Assembly (NCBI RefSeq): GCF_900142775.1
Contig: NZ_FRCC01000006.1
Coordinates: 1 to 64,000 of the forward strand
Source of the DNA: Flavobacterium flevense
GTDB lineage: Bacteria; Bacteroidota; Bacteroidia; Flavobacteriales; Flavobacteriaceae
Length of the DNA stretch: 64,000 nucleotides
Direction: 5' to 3'
The translations under genes were made by a program, and so were the position numbers. Positions 6,543 to 14,844 of the stretch are shown in pieces. Position 1 is the stretch's first letter; each line of letters begins with the position of its first letter. The notes beneath the pieces were generated by a model. It made no database searches and was not told where the DNA came from. It was given only the letters and a program-made list of their open reading frames with translations.

Positions 6543-7496
6543 ATGAACAAATTTAGGTATTATTTTATTTTAATAATTACAACCCTCTCGTTATTTTCAT
6601 GTTCGAAAGACGATAATGCTATTGAAGAAGTGCCCCTTAGGGATTATGGAGAGCAATATGCAAAAGACAATGATAGTATTGAAAAATATTTGAACAATTA
6701 TTATATAGAAGAAATTACCAATGCTCCCGGACAACCGGAAGATCAGGATATCAAAATGACTAAAATTCCTGTAGGTGGAACGCAGCCATCTATAATGTCA
6801 CTTTTAAATAGTCCTACTTTTCCAAAATTATTAGTTAGAAATGTAGATTTAGACGATATTACATATAAACTTTATTATTTAGTTTTAAGAGAAGGTGTAG
6901 GGGAAAAACCATGTAATGTTGATGGTATATTTGCCACTTATAAAGGAACTTTGCTTGATAATACCGTTTTTGATCAATCTTTTGACCCGCAAGGTCTTTG
7001 GAATTTAGATGGAACGGGTACTAGGGGAGTATTTGTAGAAGGTTGGCGACAAGTTTTTCCACAGTTTAGAACAGGAACCTATACTGAATCAGGTTTGGGA
7101 GATGGAACTTTAACTTACAATGATTTTGGTGCAGGAGTGATGTTTTTACCTTCCGGATTAGCATATTATGGTTCTGCAAGCGGTGCTATACCCAGTTATA
7201 CGCCAATAGTTTTTAGTTTCAAATTATATGAGTTAAGACGAAATGATTTTGATAACGACGGAATCCTTTCTTATCTTGAAGATATTGATGGAGATGGCTA
7301 TGTAACGAATGATGATACTGATGGCGATGGTAAACCTGATTTTAATGATCCTGATGATGATGGGGATGGTTTTTTGACCAGAAGAGAAATCACTGTAAAC
7401 GGAAAATTGACTGCTTTTGATTTAATTCCGGATTGTAGTGGAAATACAACAGATCCAGACAGAAATAAAAAATATTTAGATCCAAGCTGTCACTAG
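6543..7496 (+). CDS. FKBP-like peptidyl-prolyl isomerase lipoprotein with calcium repeats
   Basis: A 317-residue lipoprotein: the signal peptide MNKFRYYFILIITTLSLFSC ends in a lipobox cysteine at residue 20. Residues about 105-235 look like an FKBP fold (YKGTLLDNTVFDQSF, GWRQVFPQF, YGSASGAIPSYTPIVFSFKL). The C-terminal 80 residues hold repeated DNDGILSYLEDIDGDGY and DTDGDGKPDFNDPDDDGDG units, the calcium-binding pattern of thrombospondin type 3 repeats. In Flavobacterium such FKBP lipoproteins include gliding-associated GldI, but this protein differs by its repeat tail. It probably helps fold envelope proteins. A strong bidirectional terminator follows. Confidence 0.8.
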   Translation: MNKFRYYFILIITTLSLFSCSKDDNAIEEVPLRDYGEQYAKDNDSIEKYLNNYYIEEITNAPGQPEDQDIKMTKIPVGGTQPSIMSLLNSPTFPKLLVRNVDLDDITYKLYYLVLREGVGEKPCNVDGIFATYKGTLLDNTVFDQSFDPQGLWNLDGTGTRGVFVEGWRQVFPQFRTGTYTESGLGDGTLTYNDFGAGVMFLPSGLAYYGSASGAIPSYTPIVFSFKLYELRRNDFDNDGILSYLEDIDGDGYVTNDDTDGDGKPDFNDPDDDGDGFLTRREITVNGKLTAFDLIPDCSGNTTDPDRNKKYLDPSCH

Positions 7497-7513
7497 CATA
7501 GTATTTTAAAATA

Positions 7514-7558
7514 AAAAAAATCCGGTCTCGTTTTAAAAAAATGAGACCGGATTTTTTT
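7514..7558. terminator. Bidirectional terminator
   Basis: ATCCGGTCTC (7520-7529) pairs with GAGACCGGAT (7543-7552); an A-run before and a T-run after make it usable from both strands. It lies between the convergent FKBP lipoprotein and esterase genes. Confidence 0.85.
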
Positions 7559-7577
7559 ATGCAAAGCAAAATTAATT

Positions 7578-8225
7578 TTATTGCTTTGTTAACCAATTTT
7601 TAAAATCATTAAAAACCTGAGGTGAAACTCCGTGACCAATAGGATATTCGTTATAAACAGATTCAATTCCTAGAGTAGTCAGAAAAGATTTTGTTTTTCT
7701 GGCCCATTCTACAGGAATCACCTGGTCTACGGTTCCGTGAGCTGCAAATATTTTCAGATTAGAAAAATCATTGTTTTTATAATTTTCTTCAAATATAGGT
7801 TCGCTAATATAGCCGCTCAATGCAATTACTTTCTGTACTTTATCGGGATGTGACAGAGCAATTGCCTGACTTAAAATAGCACCCTGGCTAAAGCCTAATA
7901 AAGTAATTTGTTTTTTATCAATAAGATAATTAGCAATTAATTCTTCGATAAACGTAGCAATTAAATCACGCGATAGTTTGGCTTGCTCATGATCTGAAAA
8001 TTTGTTTTCATTGGCATCAAAATTAATCGCATACCAGGCGTAGCTTCCGTATTGTAAGTCATAAGGTGCTCGGGCCGAAACAACATAATATTCCTCCGGA
8101 AGTTCAGATGCAAACGAAAATAAATCGGCTTCATTGCTGCCATAACCGTGTAGTAAAAGCAATAAAGGATTTTTTTCTAATTTTATTTTTGGTTCTCTGA
8201 TGAGGTATTCTAAGGATAGATTCAT
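7578..8225 (-). CDS. Alpha/beta hydrolase, carboxylesterase/phospholipase family
   Basis: A 215-residue cytoplasmic hydrolase. The oxyanion region LLLLLHGYGSNEADL is near residues 21-35; the nucleophile elbow is GFSQGA, the acid is in HGTVDQVIPV and the histidine in IGHGVSP, giving the expected Ser-Asp-His order. It belongs to the YpfH/carboxylesterase family acting on small esters or lysophospholipids; the true substrate is unknown. No signal peptide. It lies downstream of the dihydroorotase-like and small membrane protein genes on the same strand, with a short palindromic repeat between. Confidence 0.85.
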   Translation of the reverse strand: MNLSLEYLIREPKIKLEKNPLLLLLHGYGSNEADLFSFASELPEEYYVVSARAPYDLQYGSYAWYAINFDANENKFSDHEQAKLSRDLIATFIEELIANYLIDKKQITLLGFSQGAILSQAIALSHPDKVQKVIALSGYISEPIFEENYKNNDFSNLKIFAAHGTVDQVIPVEWARKTKSFLTTLGIESVYNEYPIGHGVSPQVFNDFKNWLTKQ

Positions 8226-8238
8226 TTTTAAATATTCA

Positions 8239-8272
8239 GTGTTCAGTCCCGAATTTCGGGATTAGTGTTCAG
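8239..8272. repeat. Short palindrome flanked by direct repeats
   Basis: TCCCGAATTTCGGGA (8247-8261, 7-bp arms around one base) is flanked by two copies of GTGTTCAG (8239-8246 and 8265-8272). It lies between the esterase and the membrane protein gene and looks like a dispersed intergenic repeat unit. Confidence 0.55.
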
Positions 8273-8283
8273 TTTTTTGGAAT

Positions 8284-8610
8284 TTAAGAAATGCTTTTAA
8301 ACCATTTTTGATATAAATTTCCAACTAATGGCATAGGACGAGTTTCTCCTTTTATCGCACTAAAAATGCCATAACCCCAAAGTACCGAAACGAAAATCCA
8401 CATAGGGGCAGAAATCATCATGCTGTCAAAATTACTGATGATTAAACCTAAAGAGATAAAAGTTAAGGTAATCCCTAATCCCTGACGAATATGAAATGAG
8501 GCATAAGGATTCTTGTCTTCGGCATTCATAGACATGGCAATAAATACGCCAACCCCTAAAATGTAACTGGTTATTGCAGCAGTTTTTCCTTTTTCGATGG
8601 TATCGTTCAT
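8284..8610 (-). CDS. Small membrane protein, DUF4870-like
   Basis: A 108-residue protein with about three membrane segments (AITSYILGVGVFIAM, GLGITLTFISLGLIISNF, MWIFVSVLWGYGIFSAI) and the motif FHIRQGLGI between the first two. This layout, including the conserved HIRQ, is what I know of the DUF4870/Tic20-like small membrane proteins. Its function is unknown. It starts 5 bases downstream of the stop codon of the dihydroorotase-like gene, so the two are probably co-transcribed. Confidence 0.65.
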   Translation of the reverse strand: MNDTIEKGKTAAITSYILGVGVFIAMSMNAEDKNPYASFHIRQGLGITLTFISLGLIISNFDSMMISAPMWIFVSVLWGYGIFSAIKGETRPMPLVGNLYQKWFKSIS

Positions 8611-8615
8611 GTTTT

Positions 8616-9869
8616 TTATGCTAAAATTAATTGTCCCTGATTTATAATTCCGTATGCTTTTCCTTCTGTTTCCATTCCTAAAAAAGCAGAATTTTTAGAT
8701 TTTGATAAAATGTTACTTTTCGTAAAAGTACTTTTTCCTTCAGGATTGAATAAGCTGATTGTAGCAATTGCTCCTTCTTTTATAATCGAATTTTCGATAC
8801 CAAAAACAGCTTTTCCCTGAGTTAGTTTCTCTATTATTTTTTGTAACGGAAGCACTTTTGTCAATGTTCCAAAAGCACTTTCCAGACCAATTGTTCCATT
8901 TTTTGCGGTATCAAATTCCATTTTTTTATGTTCAATATCAATCGGATTATGATCTGTAGTAATCATATCGATAGTATTGTCCATAATTCCGGCTAATAAG
9001 GCTTGTCTGTCAGCTTCTGTTCTTAATGGCGGAGTTACTTTGTAACGAGTGTCAAAATTGTCGAGCTTTTCATCCGTCATTGTTAAATGATGTACACTCA
9101 CACTACAGCTTAATTGCAATCCTTTGGCTTTAGCCTCTTTGATTAAAGCAACTGATTTTGCTGTAGAAATAGTGGGAATATGCATTTTTCCACCCGCATA
9201 TTCCAGTAAAAACAGATTTCTCGCTATTTGTAATTCTTCGGCTAAATTTGGAATTCCTTTCAGTCCCAAACGTGTTGAAACAACGCCTTCATTAGCAACA
9301 CCGTTTCCTTTAATATTAGCATCCTGAGAATAAGCAATGACTAATCCGTCAAAATCCTGTGTATATTGTAACGCTATTTTAAGCAAATTAGCATTTTCAA
9401 AACTCTTGTTGTAATCGCCATAAGCAATTGCACCGGCTTGTTTCATGTCAAATAATTCTGCCATGTCTTTTCCTTCGGCATTTTTAGTTAATGCACCAAT
9501 CGGAAAAAGCTGGGTAGCACTTGAGTTTGCTTTACTTTTTACAAAATTAATTTGCGATTGATTGTCTATTACAGGGAAAGAATTAGGTTGTAAAGCAATA
9601 GCTGTAAAACCGCTTTTTGCAGCAACAGCGAGTCCGTTTGCAATGGTTTCACGATCTTCAAAACCGGGTTCGCCCAGAGATACACTACTGTCAAACCAGC
9701 CTTGGGAAACATGAAGATTATCCAGTTTTACTTCTTCTGTGTTTTCAGGATTGGGCAAAGAAACTCCTATTTTTTCAATGATTCCATTACTAATTAAAAT
9801 ATCTGCCGTTTGATTATGAAAAGGACTCTGTGGGTCGATAATTTTGGCGTTTCGGATAATTAATTTCAT
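8616..9869 (-). CDS. Dihydroorotase-like amidohydrolase lacking the HxH motif
   Basis: About 417 residues, starting MKLIIRNAKIIDPQSPFHNQ (a start 3 codons earlier at 9878 is possible). The amidohydrolase composite domain and TIM barrel are evident, and the end FLGMETEGKAYGIINQGQLI is normal. Where active dihydroorotases have DxHxHxREPG this protein reads FDSSVSLGEPG, so both metal-binding histidines are gone; the later DH motif survives as TTDHNPID. It is therefore probably inactive on its own, like pseudo-dihydroorotases that scaffold aspartate transcarbamoylase, or it has another role. It lies 15 bases after a BatA-like gene. Annotation as active PyrC would be doubtful. Confidence 0.8.
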   Translation of the reverse strand: MKLIIRNAKIIDPQSPFHNQTADILISNGIIEKIGVSLPNPENTEEVKLDNLHVSQGWFDSSVSLGEPGFEDRETIANGLAVAAKSGFTAIALQPNSFPVIDNQSQINFVKSKANSSATQLFPIGALTKNAEGKDMAELFDMKQAGAIAYGDYNKSFENANLLKIALQYTQDFDGLVIAYSQDANIKGNGVANEGVVSTRLGLKGIPNLAEELQIARNLFLLEYAGGKMHIPTISTAKSVALIKEAKAKGLQLSCSVSVHHLTMTDEKLDNFDTRYKVTPPLRTEADRQALLAGIMDNTIDMITTDHNPIDIEHKKMEFDTAKNGTIGLESAFGTLTKVLPLQKIIEKLTQGKAVFGIENSIIKEGAIATISLFNPEGKSTFTKSNILSKSKNSAFLGMETEGKAYGIINQGQLILA

Positions 9870-9884
9870 AAGTAGCATGTATTT

Positions 9885-11810
9885 TTATTTCAGGAATTTT
9901 ATAATAGCCATTTCGCATAGCAGAAAAAGCAGTGCAAAGATAACAAACCATTTCCAAAGTTGATTATCCATTCGGTCGGTTTGTAAGCGTTGAAAAACGT
10001 TTTCAACAGAATCGATAGTATTATAATCAGCTAAGATTTTGGTATCAAATGAACTAAGTTGACTTTCTGTTCGATTGTAATTAAAACTAATATTTTCTAT
10101 CCATTGTTTTTGATTATAAATTTCAAAATTTCCTGCTTCCAGCGGCAAATCAGTAAAAGTAATTTTGACTTTAGAATTCATGATTTGCTGAATGGGAATA
10201 AATTGTTCTGTATTATTTTTTACTTCTAAAATACCGTCTTTTGAAAGTGAAGCATCAACAATAAACGGACTCGAATTGCCAATAGTCAGTGCGTTTACGC
10301 CATTATTTTGATTGAATTGTGCCATTTTGTAAAAGACAGGAACAATTAATGGCGATTGTTGAAAGTTAGAATTTTCCGTATTTATGGGACTTGAAAAGTA
10401 ATAAACTGCTGAAACAGCTGTATGTATTGCAGATAAAAAAGCAGTTTGATCATCATAAATTAAAGCTCCAGGATTAGAACTGGAAACAGCAAAAGAGGCT
10501 TTGGTAGAAGGATATTGAAAATTAGTAATCCTACTTTCAAAAACACCCGAAAACAATGGATGACTGAAATTGATTTTCGAAATTAACTTTTCTACCTTTT
10601 CGTAGGATTTGAATTGGATCCTTCCAAAATTCCCTAAAAAAGAAGTTAATGTTGCAGGGTTACTTTTTGCCGAAGGAATAACAATAAGATTGCCTCCTTT
10701 TTGAACAAATGTTTTTAAGGTGATTTGTAAAGCCTGCGGAATTTCGTCAATTTCGTTTAAGACAACAACATCTTGTTTTTCAAGATTGTTATAGTCCAAA
10801 GTGCTTATTTCTGAATTGCTGTAATTGAATTCGTCAGCGGTGTAAATACGCTGTAAAAAGCTGCTTTTTTGAGCTTCGCCAATGCTGATAATGTTTGTCT
10901 TTTTTTCTTTGGCAATACTAAAATAATAGTTGTTGTCATAGCTCAACCCATTATCCGAAATAGAAACATAGCCATGAAAACTTTCTTTTGGGATATTAAA
11001 ATGCAATGTTTTTTTATTATTCTCCAGATTGGCAATTGTTTTAGCCAGAAGTTTTTTTTGATTATAAATCGCCACAGGAACTGATTTTAAATCATCTCCG
11101 GAACCGGATAAATTGACCTTAATATCATAGAAGTTAGTTGTGGTTTCATTGATGTAAACGCTGTCAATACTTACATTGTTTTTTTGTTCTGATTGTGGAA
11201 TTATAAAATAAGCAGTATCATTTTTAGAAATGCTTTTGAGATGTTTTGGGTTCATTCCAATGGCATCTGTAATAATGATAATGTCTTTGTTTACAGTAGT
11301 TCGGGTATTTATTTTTGCTAAAACAGTATTTAAATCAAAAGGGATTGCACTGTATTTTATATTTTGTAACGTAGTTCTAATCGATTTGATATCAGTATTC
11401 CAGTAACTTTCGGAATTGGTAAGTAACGAAAAATTCTGGTTTTCCGGAGTTTCTTCCAGTAATTCCTGTATAGTTCTTTTTAGTAATTCTCCTTTTTTTC
11501 CTTTGGCTTGCATGCTAAAGGAATTGTCGAGAATAATATACATTTCGTTGGATTTATTTTTGCTGTCTTTTGCTTTAAAAAAGGGTTGGGCAAAAGCCAA
11601 AATAATAAAAGTAAGCAATAAAAGGCGACAGCAAAGCAACAGCCATTTTTTGAGTTGGGAACTTTTTCGAGTCTGAATAGTAAGTGATTTTAAAAAGCGA
11701 ACATTGGTGAAATATTCTTTTTTAAAACGGCGAAACTGAAATAAATGAACCAAAATTGGGACAATCAATAAAAAAAGAAAGTATAAAATTTCAGGATGTT
11801 TGAATTGCAT
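9885..11810 (-). CDS. BatA-domain VWA-like membrane protein
   Basis: A 641-residue inner-membrane protein. It opens MQFKHPEILYFLFLLIVPIL, followed by FQFRRFKKEYFTNVRFLKSL and a second helix (WLLLCCRLLLLTFIILAFAQ): the BatA N-terminal double-membrane domain. A VWA-like region follows with YIILDNSFSMQAKG (partial MIDAS DNSxS). A long periplasmic beta-rich part precedes a C-terminal helix (LWKWFVIFALLFLLCEMAII). Such proteins are typical of Bacteroidota and probably act in envelope stress or protein assembly; the exact role is unknown. Just upstream of the dihydroorotase-like gene on the same strand. Confidence 0.82.
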   Translation of the reverse strand: MQFKHPEILYFLFLLIVPILVHLFQFRRFKKEYFTNVRFLKSLTIQTRKSSQLKKWLLLCCRLLLLTFIILAFAQPFFKAKDSKNKSNEMYIILDNSFSMQAKGKKGELLKRTIQELLEETPENQNFSLLTNSESYWNTDIKSIRTTLQNIKYSAIPFDLNTVLAKINTRTTVNKDIIIITDAIGMNPKHLKSISKNDTAYFIIPQSEQKNNVSIDSVYINETTTNFYDIKVNLSGSGDDLKSVPVAIYNQKKLLAKTIANLENNKKTLHFNIPKESFHGYVSISDNGLSYDNNYYFSIAKEKKTNIISIGEAQKSSFLQRIYTADEFNYSNSEISTLDYNNLEKQDVVVLNEIDEIPQALQITLKTFVQKGGNLIVIPSAKSNPATLTSFLGNFGRIQFKSYEKVEKLISKINFSHPLFSGVFESRITNFQYPSTKASFAVSSSNPGALIYDDQTAFLSAIHTAVSAVYYFSSPINTENSNFQQSPLIVPVFYKMAQFNQNNGVNALTIGNSSPFIVDASLSKDGILEVKNNTEQFIPIQQIMNSKVKITFTDLPLEAGNFEIYNQKQWIENISFNYNRTESQLSSFDTKILADYNTIDSVENVFQRLQTDRMDNQLWKWFVIFALLFLLCEMAIIKFLK

Positions 11811-11955
11811 TCTTATTTTGGCTTTTATTTAGTATCCAAAAATACAAATTTGTAAACAGTTTTAATGGAGGAATGTAGGATTTTTTAAATAGATTAAAAT
11901 GCTATTACAGGTTCGGTTTTTATATGTATTTTAGCAGTTATCAAAAAAGTATAAA

Positions 11956-13065
11956 ATGAAAAAAAGATGTTTAGTGGCATTAGCAGTATTATTTAGCATT
12001 GGCTTACAGGCACAGGAAAAGAAATATAATTTGGTTATTGGGACTTACACTAAAAGTTGCGATAGCAAAGGGATTTATGTGTATGAATTTGATGCTGCAA
12101 CAGGAGATGCTCAATATAAAAGCGCAACTGAAAATGTCATCAATCCCAGCTTTTTGACGCTATCAAAAAAGAATGATTTTATTTATTCAGTCAATGAAGA
12201 CGGACCCAAAAGTACGGTAAGTGCTTTTAAATATGATTCTAAAAGTGGGAAACTGGATTTTGTAAATAAACAAAATGTAGAAAATCCGGGCCCTTGTTAT
12301 ATTATAAATGATGATAAAACGGTAATTACAGCCAATTATACCGGTGGTAGCGTTGCTGTTTTTGGAAAAAATAAAAATGGAAGTTTAACTCCATTAAAGC
12401 AATTGGATCAGCATTATGGTAAAGGACCCAATACCAAACGTCAAGAGAAATCTCATGTACACATGGTTCAATTTTCACCTAACCATCAGTTTGTCTTAGC
12501 AACCGATTTAGGAACAGACAAAATGTATTTGTACCAATACAATCCTAAAAATGCAAAACCATTAATACTTAAGGACAGTATTAGTGTGAAAGCGGGTAGT
12601 GGTCCCAGACATTTTACCTTTAGCAAAAATGGCAAAAAGATGTATTTGTTGCAGGAACTGGATGGAACATTGTCGGTTTTTGATTATGAAAAAGGGAAAT
12701 TAGAATTGATTCAGGAAACTACGGTTGTGGAAGAAGGATTTAAAGAAAGTTTTTCAGCGGCTGATATCCATATTTCACCTGACGAACAATTTTTATATGC
12801 TACCAATAGAAAAGAAGCCAATACGATTAGTTGTTTCAAAATTCTGAAAGACGGAAAATTAGAATTGGTTTCCAGAAACAGTACTTTAGGAGATGGACCC
12901 CGTAACTTTGCGATTGACCCAACAGGAAATTTTCTTTTAGTTGCACATCAATATACGAATGATATTGTGGTTTTTAAAAGAGATAAAAATACCGGAAAAT
13001 TGACTGATACCGGAAAAAGAATTCCTTTGTGTTCCCCGGTTTGTCTGGTTTTTACTGAACAATAG
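11956..13065 (+). CDS. Secreted lactonase-family beta-propeller protein
   Basis: A 369-residue protein with a cleavable signal peptide (MKKRCLVALAVLFSIGLQAQ). The remainder is a seven-bladed propeller of the 6-phosphogluconolactonase (Pgl/YbhE) family: YNLVIGTYTKSCDSKGIYVY at the start, NPSFLTLSKKNDFIYSVNE, the HVHMVQFSPN segment, GSGPRHFTFSKNGKKMYLL and GDGPRNFAIDPTGNFLLVAH. Signal peptide and family suggest hydrolysis of sugar lactones in the periplasm rather than in the pentose phosphate pathway; substrate unknown. It stands alone on the plus strand and ends at a shared terminator. Confidence 0.85.
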   Translation: MKKRCLVALAVLFSIGLQAQEKKYNLVIGTYTKSCDSKGIYVYEFDAATGDAQYKSATENVINPSFLTLSKKNDFIYSVNEDGPKSTVSAFKYDSKSGKLDFVNKQNVENPGPCYIINDDKTVITANYTGGSVAVFGKNKNGSLTPLKQLDQHYGKGPNTKRQEKSHVHMVQFSPNHQFVLATDLGTDKMYLYQYNPKNAKPLILKDSISVKAGSGPRHFTFSKNGKKMYLLQELDGTLSVFDYEKGKLELIQETTVVEEGFKESFSAADIHISPDEQFLYATNRKEANTISCFKILKDGKLELVSRNSTLGDGPRNFAIDPTGNFLLVAHQYTNDIVVFKRDKNTGKLTDTGKRIPLCSPVCLVFTEQ

Positions 13066-13090
13066 AAAGGAATTGGTACTTGATAAAACT

Positions 13091-13126
13091 AAAAAAGCCT
13101 GAAAGTTCAATTTTCAGGCTTTTTTA
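13091..13126. terminator. Bidirectional terminator
   Basis: AAAAAAGCCTGAAA, a 6-base loop, and the complement TTTTCAGGCTTTTTT form a strong hairpin with A/T runs on both sides, between the convergent lactonase and helicase genes. Confidence 0.85.
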
Positions 13127-14476
13127 TTATTTCTTTTTCTTCTTTTTTGCAGCTTGTTTTTTCAACATATTTCTATTAACAGAGCCATGTGTTTTTTTCT
13201 TAGTTATACCGGGTCCGCCCAAATTGACTTTTTTGTTCTTTTTACTTTTTTCCTGAAAAGCACCATCTCCTGTTAATCTAGGTCTTTTCATTAATAGCTT
13301 AATGGGTTGTCTGTCTTTTTCAGGACCAATTAATTTTGTGGAAATTTCCACTTCTTCAGGGAAATCTTCGATGTCTAACTCCATGTTCATCAGTACCTCT
13401 GCAGCCACTTTTAATTCTTCTTCACGTGGCGTTACAAAGCTTAGGGCTATTCCGGTTGCATCGGCACGACCGGTACGACCGATACGGTGCATGTACAATT
13501 CAGGTTCTTCGGGCATTTCAAAATTAACTACGTGAGTAATATTCGAAATATCTAATCCTCTGGCCATAATATCTGTGGTGATTAATCCACGAAGTGTTCC
13601 TTCCTGAAAAGAAGCCATTGTATTCAAACGATAATTTTGTGATTTATTAGAGTGTATCACACCAAATTGACCGTCAAAATCTTCTTCAATACTTTCGTGA
13701 AGCATGTCAGAAATCTTTTTGTTATTTACAAAAATCAAAACCCGACTCATGTCTTCGTTGGTTGCTAATAAATGTTTTATTAAGTTAACTTTGGTATTGA
13801 AATTTGGAACGTTATAAGTAATTTGTTTGATTTTTTCTAATGGAGTTCCGGATGCTGATAAAGTAACTTCTTCGGGATAATCGAAGTAATCGTTCAAGAT
13901 AGCATCTACTTCATCAGTCATGGTTGCCGAGAATAAGATATTCTGACGTTTTTTAGGCATCATCGCTAATAAGGCGGTAAGCTGAACCCGAAAGCCTAAA
14001 TTAAGCATTTCGTCAAATTCGTCAATAACCAGTTTTTGCATGTCTTCAAAACGAACGACATTGTCCAGCGCTAAATCCATCGTTCTGCCGGGAGTTCCTA
14101 CAAGTATGTCTGAACCTTCATAAACTGATTTTTTTTGTGTATTGATATTAACTCCACCAAAAATCCCGATAGTCCGGATGGACATAAATTCGGTCAATTT
14201 TTCTATTTCTTCTACAACCTGAACTACAAGTTCTCTGGTAGGTACTAAAATGACAATTTTAGGAGTATGTGTAACACTAAATTTGTATTGTTTCAATAAA
14301 GGTAACAAGTAGGCAAAGGTTTTACCTGTTCCTGTTTGTGCAATTCCCATCATATCTCTTCCAGACATAATTACAGAAAAAGATTTCTGCTGAATAGGAG
14401 TAGGAGTTGTAATTCCTAATCCATCTATTGCTTTTTGTAATGATTTAGGAAGATTGAATTGCTCGAAAGTGGCCAT
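13127..14476 (-). CDS. DEAD-box type ATP-dependent RNA helicase (DEFD variant)
   Basis: A 449-residue RNA helicase with the motifs in order: Q motif (FNLPKSLQKAI, TPIQQKSF), Walker A AQTGTGKT near residue 45, PTREL, GTPGR, motif II VIDEFDEML, motif III FSATM, and HRIGRTGRAD. The usual DEAD box is DEFD here, keeping the catalytic D-E and last D. The C-terminal 60 residues are rich in lysine and likely bind RNA. Probable roles are ribosome assembly or RNA turnover. Monocistronic by context, with a terminator on its 3' side. Confidence 0.93.
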   Translation of the reverse strand: MATFEQFNLPKSLQKAIDGLGITTPTPIQQKSFSVIMSGRDMMGIAQTGTGKTFAYLLPLLKQYKFSVTHTPKIVILVPTRELVVQVVEEIEKLTEFMSIRTIGIFGGVNINTQKKSVYEGSDILVGTPGRTMDLALDNVVRFEDMQKLVIDEFDEMLNLGFRVQLTALLAMMPKKRQNILFSATMTDEVDAILNDYFDYPEEVTLSASGTPLEKIKQITYNVPNFNTKVNLIKHLLATNEDMSRVLIFVNNKKISDMLHESIEEDFDGQFGVIHSNKSQNYRLNTMASFQEGTLRGLITTDIMARGLDISNITHVVNFEMPEEPELYMHRIGRTGRADATGIALSFVTPREEELKVAAEVLMNMELDIEDFPEEVEISTKLIGPEKDRQPIKLLMKRPRLTGDGAFQEKSKKNKKVNLGGPGITKKKTHGSVNRNMLKKQAAKKKKKK

Positions 14477-14844
14477 AAAACGTATATTTTGTGCAAAGAT
14501 AGTCTTTTTGAAAGGAACCGCTTCATTGTTTTTTAAATACCAGTTTTTAGTGTTATTTCAAAAAGATTCAAAAAGATTCACAGAGTAAGACAAGAGTTTC
14601 ACAAAGTTTTTTATTTATGTTTTGCGACTTCTTTGCGAGTCTTTGTGCTATCTATAGTAACCCGTTGGGTGCAATTATTAAAAACGTCCGTTCGAGTGCT
14701 TTTTGTGGAGTATAACGAAACAAAAAATGTGTCGAGAACCGTTTTTAATGAAATTTTTCTTGTTCTCGATATAATTTTCTATCGAAAATCACTCGAACTG
14801 ACAAAAAATTATCATCAAAAACTAATTACACCCAACGCGTTATA
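14477..14844. other. Gap filled by repeat DNA
   Basis: No gene is visible. It holds two copies of AAAAAGATTCA at about 14560-14581 and a nested palindrome (14657-14843) described separately; apparent frames here are by-products of the palindrome. Confidence 0.6.
14657..14843. repeat. 187-bp nested palindromic element
   Basis: Three sets of inverted arms are nested: an outer 21-base pair (14657-14677 with 14823-14843, 18 of 21 matching, core CGTTGGGTG), a middle perfect 9-bp pair GTTCGAGTG/CACTCGAAC (14690-14698 with 14790-14798), and an inner perfect 8-bp pair TCGAGAAC/GTTCTCGA (14732-14739 with 14762-14769). It encodes no protein and ends one base from the stop codon of the YaiO-like gene. 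It resembles a MITE or REP-type mobile palindrome; no target duplication is evident. Confidence 0.7.
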
